NCBI GenBank assembly: GCA_001599715.1
Contig: BCHU01000003.1
Coordinates: 806,001-870,000, forward strand
Origin: Phaeotremella fagi
Taxonomy: Eukaryota > Basidiomycota > Tremellomycetes > Tremellales > Phaeotremellaceae
DNA: 64,000 bases
Direction: 5' to 3'
The stretch's first letter is position 1. Every line of letters begins with the position of its first letter. The notes below the pieces were generated by a model that ran no database searches, had not been told where the DNA came from, and saw only the letters and a program-made list of their open reading frames with translations. Of the stretch, positions 1 through 12,239 are shown piece after piece. A program made the position numbers and the translations under genes.

Positions 1-1236
1 TAAGGATTGAATTGACCAATTGAATTGATAGCCTCCATTGTTGAACTTACCATGAAAGATCAGCTCGATCGATGAAACCGTTTATCGAGTGAAAACGTTG
101 AGTATAAGATAGATGGCAGGCAAAAAGATTAACCTAAGTTATGGTCCTATGAGATTGTAAAATCAAAGTCAATCAGAAAGAAGAAACAAGTCGCGTGTTT
201 GGAAATAAGGGGGAATTTAAGGAACGACTAGTTGAGGTCTGACCCTGATCTAAGAGTGTCTAACGAGTCTAGAACAAAGAGAAAGATTGAATGAATTTCC
301 TCTGACGCCGAGCCGGCTTTTAGGTGATGATAAATAAAGTACCGCAAGTGGTAAAAACAAGTTAAAAGAGTATCGAACTTTAAAAGAGTTGACGCTTTGG
401 AGGTGTGAGGGGTAGGGTGAGTAGGGTACAAGGGGGTTTAACCGTTCCTGAAAGTGAGTGGTTGAATGAGTGAGTACTGTAAGTGGGTGGTCAAGTTGTT
501 GTAATTGGTTGGTGTGTTGTATGGTGGGTGGTTTGATGGTAGTACTCTATACTGTATGGTTGGTTCTATGTATAATCCGATCAACAATAATTACTCACTA
601 CCAGTACAATAACATTTTCATTCATCTTCACTTTATACTCTTCATACAGCATCCATAACATCTCAACTTGACTGCGATAACATCCACAACACAACACATC
701 ACACCACACCACCAGGCTTAACAGGCACAGAATTTGATTGGATCCAACTAGTTGACTTGACTTAGTTAACTTAACTCACTCTTACTCGCGACGAGCCTCC
801 CAATCAACCATTCTTCACATAACACATTCTCATTTACATTCTCATCTACATTTAATACAATCATCATCAACTCATACTTCACTACCCTTCATTCATATCA
901 TACGTCTCGTTATCTTTCCACCAATACCCCACCCCTTTCTCACGATTCGATTGGATACGACACGAATTCTTGATCTCGAATTATCTCGTAAAGACCAACA
1001 AGGATAACTCATCAAAAGTTTCATACGTTCGATTCATTGATTGTCCATTGATTGGTACGACAACGTTCGTAACAATCATTCTCATAACGACATTTCGATG
1101 CCTTTGTTCCTTTAACGATAACACAAGCAGATTGAATTTTTCACCTTTTCCCTCCATTCATCGAAAAAATCTTTGAATCTAGATTCAGTTTCCTTTTCAA
1201 CGAGGGGAATCTTGGTTCTCCTCTACCACTCTACCA
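1..1236. other. Intergenic region / 5' flank of the RRxS-rich gene
   Basis: I see no convincing coding sequence here. The short open frames have no intron signals and no recognisable motif. From about 590 the plus strand becomes rich in C, T and A with many CATC/CTCAT blocks, the usual look of a leader or promoter upstream of a plus-strand gene in this genome. The coding start at 1237 follows a pyrimidine-rich stretch. Nothing here looks like a mobile element or RNA gene. Confidence 0.5.
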
Positions 1237-4200
1237 ATGTCATCTCCTCCTTCTCCAACAACTCTCAATCACATTGAGCAATCGAATCACCTCTCAAACC
1301 CCACTGCACTTGATATGAATCTCTCACCTAAATCGAGTGGGAGTTATTTTCAAATTCAAACCGCCATTCCAATTCCTGGTAGTTTAAATCTGTCAGAACC
1401 TATCAACGCTATCGCTGGTCCAAGTTCTGAGGGTGCATTACCCAGGTCGGAGGGTAGAGAAAAGGATTTAACGTAGGTTCATGGTACCAACAAAGACTAA
1501 CTTTAGATCCCCTTCATCCGCACCTCCTACACCGTCCGTCCTATCTGTCGTCCATCCATCTCAATTCATACACACGCATCATCCAAGAAGAGGATCGCTG
1601 ACGCCCTTGGGTCTAAATCTCATATCTCCTGTACCACCCCCTCAATACCAAGCTGCGGGTTACGCACCTCCATCGCCAGTTCGAAGTGTTGGATTTTCAC
1701 CTACCCATGTTACCCAACATCTCGATCCTAATTTCTCCCCTATACCTGCAGGTCGACGTGGATCAACACATTCATCTTCGTCAACACTCACATCACGTCT
1801 AGCGGCGGCATCAGCAGCTGCTGCAGCTTCTTCCTCATCATCCCCACCCCACGGCACATCACCCTCACACTCTTTTTACCCGCCAAATTGGAATTCAGGT
1901 AGAAGAAGATCTTCGTTGACACCACCATCGTTAGCTCAAGCTTCACCTACCAAAGCTCATGTTTCAGGACAACTAAGTGGAAGACCAACGACTAGTGAAG
2001 GACCTACCGCACCTCCGATGCATGGTCGTACAAGGACGAGTGAAGGATCGAGAATGGCTACATTAGCGAACTCGGGTGATTCAGGTCGTCGGGGTAGTTT
2101 ACCTCAACTCAATTACGGTGGATGGACAGGTCCTCAACGATCTTGGGAACCCATTCTACCTCCTCAAAGAGGTAGTGTAGGTGAAGAAATCGCGATCGTT
2201 GACACGGAATTCAAATTTGGTGGTACGACATCAATCCCTCCACCGTTACCTACATCAAATTCTAACAAGGCCATCGATTTGGGAGAGGATTTCTATTCTG
2301 CAAGACGAGGTTCAACGATGTCGAAGAGAAAAGAAGATATGAATGCCTTTGATTTAGCAGAGGCTGAGGAGGCTGAACGTCAACGTCGAGCTTTCCTCGA
2401 AGCGACATACGGTGGTGATGGCAAGCGAGCAAGGGAGAGATTAAGTATCGGTGGTCCAATTGCACCTGGTACACCAACGACTCCGGGTGCCATCGCTCGT
2501 CGTCAAAGTCTTATGCTTTGGGAAAAGATGGGTATGACAGGTCCAACCAAGATCTCACCTTGGGGTGATGGCGAGGCTTCCACCTCCCCACCAGCTTTAA
2601 TGGCACCGATTAATACGGAAGATTTCGGCCCTAGAAGAGGAAGTTTACCCATCGCTATCCCCAATGGGTTAGGTAGGATACCGTCCACAAGGAGAGAAGT
2701 TCGTGAAGCAAGAGCTCTTGATATGGATGCTCCATCTGTGACGAATATCGACGTTGATGACGGCGACGATGAGGATGACGATGATGACGATGAAGTGGAA
2801 AACTTTGGCATATCAGTGAGTCTCTCACACGATTTCAAGCTAATGTATCAGGAGGGACTGTCAGCGCCTGTACGACCTTTACCACCTCTTTTACCTTTAT
2901 CAGACCCAGGACCTCGACTCCTTCCCTCAACGTTGGCTCTCCACCGTGCATCTCATCTACTCAACGCTCGTAATCTTGAATCTGAACCTCTGCCCCATCC
3001 TCTACCCCCTTCATTGCATCCACCGGCACCTGTCGATCTCGCCGAATTCGATATAGATTTCATCTTGGCTGGTTCTCAAGCGCAGCTAGGTCGTGATAAG
3101 AAGAAAAAGAAGAATGCCCCAATCGACACCATACGGGGTATGGACACCAGTATCCCCGCCACGCCTACTCTTAAACTTGGACCTGGTGGTGAGGATGAGG
3201 ACACTTTTGCCAAATTCGTCGGTGAATTCGATGACGAATATGGAGATCGACGTGGTGAATGGACCTTCCGTGCTTGTCAAATAACAAACAATCCTCTGAG
3301 TAGTCCAATCACCCACGACCCGTTGGATAGAAACGTTAGTCGACCTGCACCAAAAGCAGAATGGGAATCTCAAGGTGCAGGTAAATACGAATTGTTCGCA
3401 ACTGGTGAAGTCAGATCAACTCAAACCGGTCGGGTTTGGAAAGTACGTAAAATGGGTACGAGAGAATACGAACTTGAAGAACGTGATTGGGACAGACGTG
3501 GTTCTGGAATACCTTCAAACGATTGTTTCACGCTCACAGGTAAAGACGTTCATCGTGAACAAGGTGGTGTCAAATTACCTTCTAGTCAACGTCAAATCTC
3601 CAGACCCAACAGTACGAAATCGAAATTCCTTCCCAAACTTAGGGCTCGGGGTAGTGTCAGTGAAGCTCCCAATCGAAATCGATTGGGTAGCGAGGATTCA
3701 AACGCTACAACCGTCGTTCCAGCTTTCGCCACCAGTTTACCGTTATCTTCTCATGTCAACAAAGCTAGACAACTCAGTCATTCCCATCCATCTGATGATG
3801 AAGGTGCTAGAAACAGTGTTTCGTTCGCTGAGAGACCTGATCATCGTCGACAAGATCGAACTGATAAAATCAAGAAAGGATCCAACAGATCAGCGAGTAA
3901 AGATCGATCGTTTTCTGGATTCAAAAAGGGTTTGTTGAACAGTTTCAAATCTTCTTATGAGGAAAGAAAGGAACGAAGGGAAGAGAAGGAAAGGGATAGA
4001 GCTCAATCTCAATCTTGGTCTGGTGCTTCAACGGCTTCATCGGCTGGTTGGAGTTGGTCGAGTAAATCAATCGAATCATCTGCAACGTCCAAGACTTCAC
4101 CTGGACCTGAAAGATCAGCTTCAGCTTCCGGACCTTCTGGTCGTAGTGATATCGACGAGAAACCGTCTTGGGCTTTACCACCTCCGTTGAATGATCTCAG

Positions 4201-5224
4201 TACGATAGCTTCACCGAGAATGATGGAGGGTGAAGAAGATCGTCAATCGAACGATCAAGCTTGGAGGGAAGGTAAAGGTTGGCACGGTGTTCCAGATGAC
4301 GCCGTTGCTATGATAATCCCTATCGAGACTGATGATCCAAACGGTAACGGACCAGTCCACGAGACGACTTCAATAGCATCATCGTTAGACGGTCCAAAGC
4401 AAGCTTTATTGGTTTGGTTCGTACCATTCAATTCCGAAGATGATCGTTCAATGTCGTCATCCACCACCTTGTCCAAATCAACCACTCCAGGTGAAAATCA
4501 GAATCCAAATTCTGCCCCACCACTCGGCACGTCTTTATCGAAATTGCCTAAACTTTTGCGTAGACGGGCGTCAAAAGATAAAGAAGCTTTGAAGAAGGAC
4601 AGCAAGAATCTTAACGGGGATTACGATCCTCTGTCTAAAACTCCCAGCGCATTGAATTCGAATTCAAACACGAACAGTCATTCCAACTCCAACTCCAATT
4701 CGACGTCGTTGCATCCGTTACCTTTCAGAAGTTTCAGAGTCGTCGCTCGTATGGTTGAAATCGATGATTTACGTTCCGAACCTGAATCCAACGGTTTCAA
4801 CGAACAATGGCCAGTCAACCACGATCAAATGCATCCCTCAACACAGGAATCATCCATCGATACCAATCATCTCTCATCGTCCAACGAATCAGATCCAGTT
4901 CCAAATCCAGATCAAGATCAAGATCCAGAACAAGAAAACGCCATTGCACCGTTCTCGTTCCCCAACTCCAGTACCAACTTGACATCGAACATAGCGGCCG
5001 GAAGAACTTTCCCAACTGTCATCGCAGTTTGTCATTCACGTTCGCAAGGTGTTGAATTCGTTTTGGAAGGTTTGGACAGGTTAGGTTTATGTAAAGGTGA
5101 ATCAGCTTGGGGTCCGACTGGTTATGAAGAATGGAGGGGGACGGGTTTGTCAGAGAAGGGAAGGGAATTGTTGGATTTGTTGTGGGCTGGCTGTACTGGT
5201 GTCATGGGTTTATGTTCGGCTTAA
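1237..5224 (+). CDS. Large disordered protein rich in RRxS (PKA-type) motifs, unknown function
   Basis: Two exons, 1237..1472 and 1507..5224, giving 1317 aa. The 34-nt intron starts GTAGGT, has a GACTAAC branch site and ends TTTAG. Splicing it joins an upstream ATG frame exactly to the long frame, so I start at 1237 and not at the internal ATG at 1481. The protein is mostly low-complexity Ser/Pro, with an Ala run, an Asp-rich stretch encoded near 2755-2800 and Ser/Asn repeats near 4660-4710. Nine RRxS motifs (mostly RRGS) are spread along it, the classic basophilic kinase (PKA) signature. Two more ordered blocks stand out: one encoded near 3190-3560 (FVGEFDDEYGDRRGEWTF to ELEERDWD), and the C-terminal end, where FRVVARMVEI and TVIAVCHSRSQGVEFVLEGL look folded. 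No family is recognised with confidence. Confidence 0.75.
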
Positions 5225-5611
5225 AGTAGTTGTCTCTTTTACGTTTTTCTTCATTTTTTAATAGATTTGTGTTTCTTTTCCTTTCCTGTCAATTAATTTC
5301 CTTTTTTACGTTTACCTGTTAAAGTTTTTCTTCATGTCTTTCAACAAAAGATTTCTTTCACGTTTCTTTGACCTGTTTCCTGTTTTTTTTCAAAAACTTT
5401 TTCTATTTTCTAATTCGCATATGCATTCAAAAAAGGTTTTTGTTGTTTATTCAAACGAGTTAGATGTTTATCTCAGAATTATTGAGTTCAAGTGATGGAG
5501 TTGGAGTTGGGATTCAATTGCATATTGTCGTATGAGGGGTAAATTTTTAACTACAAGCGAAATGATAACCATAAAAAAAACCGTTCCTTCCCTTCTTATC
5601 CATCACCACAA
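5225..5611. other. Convergent 3' intergenic region
   Basis: This stretch lies between the ends of two convergent genes. It is T-rich on the plus strand directly after the stop at 5224 (several TTTTT and TTTCTTTT blocks), as expected for a 3' UTR or polyadenylation zone. No open frame with coding character is seen. Confidence 0.5.
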
Positions 5612-7512
5612 CTACATCATCCCACCCATACCGCCCATTCCAGGCATACCACCCATTCCCATTCCAGGAGGAGCCCCCTTCTCCTCAGAATCAACAACGC
5701 AGCATTCGGAAGTAGTCAAAAGTGAAGCTACGCCCGAAGCGTCAACCAGCGCTGTACGAACGACCTTGAGAGGATCGAGGATACCGGCAGCGATCATATC
5801 CCTGTATTGGGAGGTGGCAGCGTCGTATCCCCAATTGAATTTATCTGATGCACTGAATTCTTCAGTTAGAAGACGACCGACGACGACTGAACCTTCTTCA
5901 CCGGCGTTGTCGACTATCGTGCGTGCTGGTCTACGGATGGCTTGTTGGATAATCGTGACTCCGAGTTTTTGGTCGAAGTTGTCCACGACTAGGGAATCTA
6001 GGACTAGGGATGCTTTCTGTGAATGGGGTGGTTAGTGAAGGTTGGATGGTAGTTGGTTCGACTACACTTACTAATAGAGCAGTTCCTCCACCGGGAACGA
6101 TACCTTCCTCAACGGCTGCACGAGTTGCGTTCAAGGCGTCATCATAACGATCCTTCTTCTCTCCAACTTCAACTTCACTGCTACCTCCAACTTTGATGAC
6201 TGCAACACCACCACCTAATTTAGCTAATCTTTCTTGTAATTTCGTACGGTCGTAATCTGATGTGGTAGCGTCGTTGATGACACCACGAATCTGTTCACAT
6301 CGAGCTTGGATAGCAGATTTCTCTCCGTCACCGTTGAGAATGATAGTATCTTCTTTAGTGATAGTTACTGAACCAGTTGAACCGAATAGATCAGGTGTAG
6401 CTTTTTCAAGTTTGACATCTAATTCATCGGTGAAAACGGTTCCACCAGTTAAAATGGCTAAATCACCAAGAATGGATTTTCTGTTGTCACCGAAACCAGG
6501 TGCTTTAACAGCAGCCACTGAAAGTTGACCACGTAGTTTGTTCAAGATGATAGCAGCCAAAGCTTCTCCATCGACGTCTTCGGCGATGATCAAAAGTGGT
6601 CGACGGGTTTGAGCGGCGATTTCAAGTGATGGCAAGATATCTTGAAGAGCTGAGATTTTCTTTTCTGAAAGTAAAACCAATGGTTTCTCTAATTCGACAC
6701 GTTGGTTTTTGGCGTCAGTGATGAGATAAGGTGAAAGGAATCCACGATCGAATCTCATTCCTTCGGTGATTTCAATTTCGTCCTCGATAGTACGTCCCTC
6801 TTTGACAGTGATGACACCTTCTTTACCGACTTTTTCCATGGCTTGGGCGATGATCATTCCGACGTGGGTATCACCGTTAGCAGAGATAGTGGCGACTTGA
6901 GCGATTTCTTCGGATGTCGTGATGACTCTCTTGTTGGCTTCTAAAACTTCCAAAACTCTTTCTACGGCTTTTTGGGATCCTCGACGTAAATCCATTGGGT
7001 TACAACCGGCGGCGACGTTTTTGACTCCCTCGGCGTAGATTGCTCGAGCGAGAACGGTGGCGGTGGTAGTTCCGTCACCGGCGGTGTCGTTGGTTTTTGA
7101 AGCGACGTCTTGAACGAGACTAAAGGTTAGAAAATGTTTCAACTGGAGTTGACTCACCGAGCACCAAGGTTTTCAACTGGATCCTTGAGTACGATAGCTT
7201 TAGCAACAGAAACACCGTCCTTGGTGATCTTGGGTCCACCAAATGATTGACCTAAATGAGTGTAAAGATCAGGCTTGATCTCGTAAGAAAGACTTATGAC
7301 TTACCAATGATTACAGTTCTACCTTTAGGACCAAGAGTTGCACTAACAGCTTTAGCGAGGATATCAACACCTCTCAACATCCCTTGTCTAGCGTCATTAC
7401 CGAAAACGACATCTTTAGATGCGTAACCTCTTTTAGTGATTGTGGATGTAAGTGAGGATTGAAGAAGACGAGCTGGACGAGGAAGAGCTGCACGACTACG
7501 TAGGAAGTTCAT
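5612..7512 (-). CDS. HSP60: Mitochondrial chaperonin HSP60
   Basis: Four exons (7305..7512, 7158..7251, 6072..7119, 5612..6016) give 584 aa, the normal length. It is the group I chaperonin (GroEL type) that forms the mitochondrial folding ring with HSP10 and hydrolyses ATP. The N-terminus, ending [11 protein letters not shown], is a basic amphipathic import presequence. GroEL landmarks follow in order: [65 protein letters not shown], and a Gly-Met-rich tail ending GGMGGMM. Introns are 53, 38 and 55 nt, with donors GTAAGT, GTGAGT and GTAAGT. It is divergent from HSP10, with 256 bp between the two start codons. Confidence 0.97.
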
Positions 7513-7768
7513 CTTGACGACGATTTTGGAGTTGTTTTGGGAGTGAATGGGATGAAAAGAATGTTAACGATGGTTATGGAAAAAGTTAAGAACTTGTCAT
7601 ACTAAAGGCGACGGGATCAAATATTTTGGTTGAGTAATACACCATGCAGAAAGTTCGAGCACAATGTTATAACCGATACAAAACCGATAGTAAGTACAGT
7701 ATTTTTCAACTTCTTCGATCTTTCCTTTTCATTCTTACATTAAAGCAACGATAAAGTAGTAAGACAAG
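7513..7768. promoter_or_regulatory. Shared divergent promoter of HSP60 and HSP10
   Basis: Only 256 bp separate the start codons of the two co-chaperonin genes, so both 5' leaders and promoters must lie here. The clearest candidate control site is a heat-shock element at 7648-7657 (GAA, 2 nt, TTC). A weaker GAATGTT half-match lies near 7558-7565, and a TTC-rich stretch lies at about 7707-7732. That HSF acts here is inferred from these matches and from what is known of HSP60/HSP10 genes in other eukaryotes. Confidence 0.6.
7648..7657. promoter_or_regulatory. Candidate heat-shock element
   Basis: The sequence AGAAAGTTCG matches the inverted pair nGAAnnTTCn bound by heat-shock factor. A third repeat in register is only partly conserved (GCA instead of GAA). 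It lies centrally between the HSP60 and HSP10 start codons, where it could serve both genes. Confidence 0.45.
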
Positions 7769-8307
7769 ATGGTAAGTGGTTAGACACCCCATCAAAGATC
7801 TAGAAATCATCCAATCCCTTTACTTGAAAAATTCCCGCTAAAACCATTGAAATTCTTTACAGGCAGCAACATTCAAATCCATCAGATCCCTCCAACCACT
7901 CTTAGACCGAGTCCTCGTCCAAAGATTCAAAGCGGAAACGGTGAGTCGATCTCACAGCCTCCCTCAAGGCCGAGTTATGTAGAGATGTACTGAATGAATA
8001 ATCGATTCAAACAGAAAACAGCAACAGGTATCTTCTTACCATCTTCAACAACCTCTTCACCACTTCCCGAAGCTACCGTCATCGCCGTTGGTCCAGGTGC
8101 ACCCAACAAGGATGGTGTCGTCACCCCCGTCTCAGTGAATGTCGGTGATAGAGTTTTATTACCAGGTTGGGGTGGTAGTCCAATCAAAGTCGGCGAGGAG
8201 GTATGTTGGTTGATGTATAACACAATAATACGACACCTCAAACTGATTCTTTGTAGGAATACCATCTTTTCAAAGACGCTGAAATCTTGGCTAAGATTAC
8301 TGAGTAA
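7769..8307 (+). CDS. HSP10: Mitochondrial co-chaperonin HSP10
   Basis: Four exons (7769..7771, 7863..7940, 8015..8200, 8257..8307) give 105 aa, the standard GroES/HSP10 size. The first coding exon is just the ATG, followed at once by GTAAGT; after a 91-nt intron the reading continues AATFKSIRSLQPLLDRVLV. The conserved strand LLDRVLVQR, the mobile loop region KTATGIFLPSS, the block VGPGAPNKDGVVTPVSVNVGDRV read in two parts, and the end DAEILAKITE are all present. It caps the HSP60 ring in the mitochondrial matrix. The gene is divergent from HSP60 over a 256-bp spacer. Confidence 0.96.
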
Positions 8308-8735
8308 TTCCTCTTCATGATAAGGGTTTGAGGAGGTGGATGAGAGTTGAAGTTCAAAAGCCTTATGGGATAAGGATATAACGATTTTTAGGTATTTATG
8401 CATTTACATCACCCCTCTTTTTAAGTGATTTGCAGAGCTAGGAAAGGTAATTTGGATGGAGTAAATGATAGATCTACAACTAGTTATGCTTGCTCAGTGC
8501 TTCATTTCACAAGCCGTCTCTTCTAAAATTGATGCTTCTAAAGCAAGAACTATCCCTTGCTTAGTGCGTTGTATATATCCATCAAAGAGAGAATACGGGT
8601 CATGAATTATGAAAAAGTAGAAATCACACAAACTTAGCCATCCCCTCCTCCCTCCATCTCCATCTCCATTTCCATCTCACAGAACCACCCACTCAAGTCT
8701 ATATTGAACGCCCACGGGTTAATCACGACGAAAGA
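8308..8735. other. Intergenic region
   Basis: This is the spacer between the ends of the convergent HSP10 and SAR1 genes. No supported gene is seen. A pyrimidine-rich run near 8643-8680 (repeated CTCC/CATCTC) probably belongs to the 3' flank of SAR1. Confidence 0.4.
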
Positions 8736-9766
<1,031 letters not shown>

Positions 9767-10143
9767 TGTTTAAGTCGGGATGAGAATTAGATGGAGTCAG
9801 AAATGTTCAGTGAGGTTGGATAGATGAGAGAAGATAGATATTTATATGATGGAGATGAATGTGAAGGAGAATACTGTCTGGCTTTCAACTTTCTATTTAC
9901 AGTAAAGTTATAGTATCACCACCAGCCAGCATACAGCCAGCAGCACCTCCAACGCGAACTCAGCGTCACACAGTAAGGGGCGGAAGCATTTATCGGTGAT
10001 AAATGCGGATATACATTGTGTGGCACATGAAATGGGGACCCCACGTTCTTGGTGACACTTCGATTCGAGATTCGACTCACGTTCATCTCATCTCACATTG
10101 TACTCAGTTGCATTTACACTACACCGATCTACATCAATAAATC
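9767..10143. promoter_or_regulatory. Divergent promoter region, SAR1 and LOG-lyase fusion
   Basis: The two start codons are 377 bp apart on opposite strands, so this stretch carries both promoters. It contains clustered CAGCCAGC-type repeats near 9924-9943 and a palindromic segment TTTATCGGTGATAAA near 9990-10004. No coding sequence is seen. Confidence 0.4.
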
Positions 10144-12239
10144 ATGTCTAAAATACCATTTGCTTCTAACCTTAACCTCAAATCACCTGTATGCGTATTG
10201 TAAGTTTCAAGCAGCCACCACGACACACCTAACATCTCCTTCAGTTGCGGTTCATCCCCAGGTAACTCAGAGATCTACACTGAAGCAGCCCAAGCAGTCG
10301 GCCAAGCACTAGCCCTAGCTCAGATACCCTTAGTCTACGGCGGTGGCAGACGTGGTATCATGGGTGAGCTGTTTCGTCTCCATCATCTTGATAAAGCTCA
10401 TAAACCTCCCAGGTGTGGTCTCACAAGCAACACTAGAATCAGGTGGTCATGTTCATGGCGTACTTCCCAGAGCTCTACTGGAGAGAGCGAGTGAACGCAC
10501 GGGTAGTACTTCAACTTCAGATCCCGCTACTCCAGTAGAAGTTACTTCTAAAGAAGGGGAAGGTCATGATTTGTTGGAAAACGATTATGGAGGTAGATTG
10601 AGTATGGAGGTTGTAGGAGGGATGCATGAGGTTGGTTTTAAATCTCTTTGCCGAGAAAGTATATTCCTAACCATCACTTATCATAGCGTAAATCCAAAAT
10701 GGCTGAATTGTCGACTGGAGGTTTCATCGTTCTTCCTGGTGGTTATGGAACTTTCGAGGAGGTTAGTTATGAGGGTGTACAATATGGGAGTAGCTAACGT
10801 TACCATAGGTGCTTGAAATGATAACTTGGAATCAACTCGGTATTCACAGTGTACCGATTATAATACTCAACAGTAAGTTAAGGAAGTAAATGAATCAGCT
10901 CGACTAACTTACGCACTAGTCGGAAACTTCTACAGCTCTCTGTTAGATCTCTTCAACAACGCAGTTACAGCTGGTTTCATAAAACCAGAAAACTTATCTT
11001 TAATGCAAGTAGTGAATCTAGATGGAGGTGAAGACGCGAATTCAGATCCCAGTAGAGCTAGAGAATGGGGTGGAGCAGCTATCAAAGCATTGAAAGGATG
11101 GAAGATTGAGGTGAGTCCCAAATTTTTTTTCATATGGGCGTACTTGTTCTGATTCACTTTTTAGGAGGGAGCGGGATACGGGTTTACATGGAAGAAAGCA
11201 CCAGAACCAAAACCAAGAGGGGTTAGTCAGAAGCTTCTATAACGTATCGATACACTTTATGCATGAAATTGACGATACATCTTCATCAATCAGGCTCAGC
11301 TTGATAACCCTCCGGCAGTATTTACTACTCTCAGATACACTTCGACTTCAGAATCTTTAGCTCGAGGAGTGGAGAAAGATGATATCCCCTTGTTGTCGAG
11401 ACATATTGATAGGATTCGAGTTGCTCATCAGTATTTCAAAGACAAGAATCAAGGGGTTTGGGGAGATTGGCCAGGTGACAAGGAGGTTTGGGAGAAGATC
11501 AAGTCGGTCCTGGAAGAACGTGGATCTGGAGACTGGAGGGTGAGTCCAATATCATTGTATAACCCCCAGCTAAAATCCCTAGGTGAGAGTCGTCCTCCGA
11601 CCAAAAGGGGATCTGGAAGTCCAGACGTTCCCAGCCCCTCCCGGAGGTCAGTCATTTGATAGAAAACAAATTCTGAGACTCTATAGGACCATTCAATTTC
11701 TTACCCTCCAAAACAATGACTGTGACAAGACGACCTCTGATACTAGATCCTGAAAATACCGATCCTACCAAAGAAACAGATTATAGATTATACAAAACGG
11801 AAAAACGGGAGATGTACGAAAAAGCATCACTCAGAGCTGGTAAGTCCAAACCTCCTAACTCGACAAACCTCCTAACTCGACTAACATCACCCACAGAAAA
11901 ACTTTATCCAAATCTCTCACACCCTGAAATCCTACTACACACCAACCAGCATCTCCTAGAAACGTCCACCTCGAATATCGCAATCTACTCACCGGAACCC
12001 GATCAACCAAGTTGGTTAACACCGAAATTGGAGGTGGGGATCCCGTTTTTATGTGGGGTTATGAGAGGTCATTTATTGGATCAAGGGGTACTAAGGGAGG
12101 GAGAGATTAGTGTTGAAGAGTTTAGACGGGTTAGGGAGGTTGGAGGTCGGGTTATTGGGTTTAATGGATTACGGTGGGTTGATGTGGTGGTTCTTCTTTA
12201 CTGATGTTTAGGGGTGTTTGGGAGGCGGAGTTGGTTTAG
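10144..12239 (+). CDS. LOG-type phosphoribohydrolase fused to a class IV PLP enzyme (aminodeoxychorismate lyase-like)
   Basis: Twelve exons in one continuous frame give 515 aa: 10144..10199, 10245..10363, 10413..10630, 10687..10761, 10809..10872, 10920..11110, 11165..11221, 11294..11539, 11583..11646, 11687..11839, 11897..12173, 12212..12239. Residues 1-260 are a LOG protein (nucleoside 5'-monophosphate phosphoribohydrolase, once called lysine decarboxylase-like): CGSSPGNSEIY, VYGGGRRGIMG, and the signature PGGYGTFEE. Residues about 261-515 match fold-type IV PLP enzymes such as fungal 4-amino-4-deoxychorismate lyase: TTLRY near the start, the Lys in LYKTEKREMYEKA (about K400), LLETSTSNIAIY, TPKLEVGIPFLCGVMR and the end NGLRGVWEAEL. 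The junction intron is 11222..11293 (GTTAGT to CAG). I found no in-frame ATG with which the second half could start alone, so one fused protein is the simplest reading. Two mis-joined genes remain possible. Confidence 0.8.

Noticed and set aside
3086..3373. Antisense frame inside the RRxS-rich gene
   Set aside because: Shadow of a long, well-supported coding exon; no independent signals.
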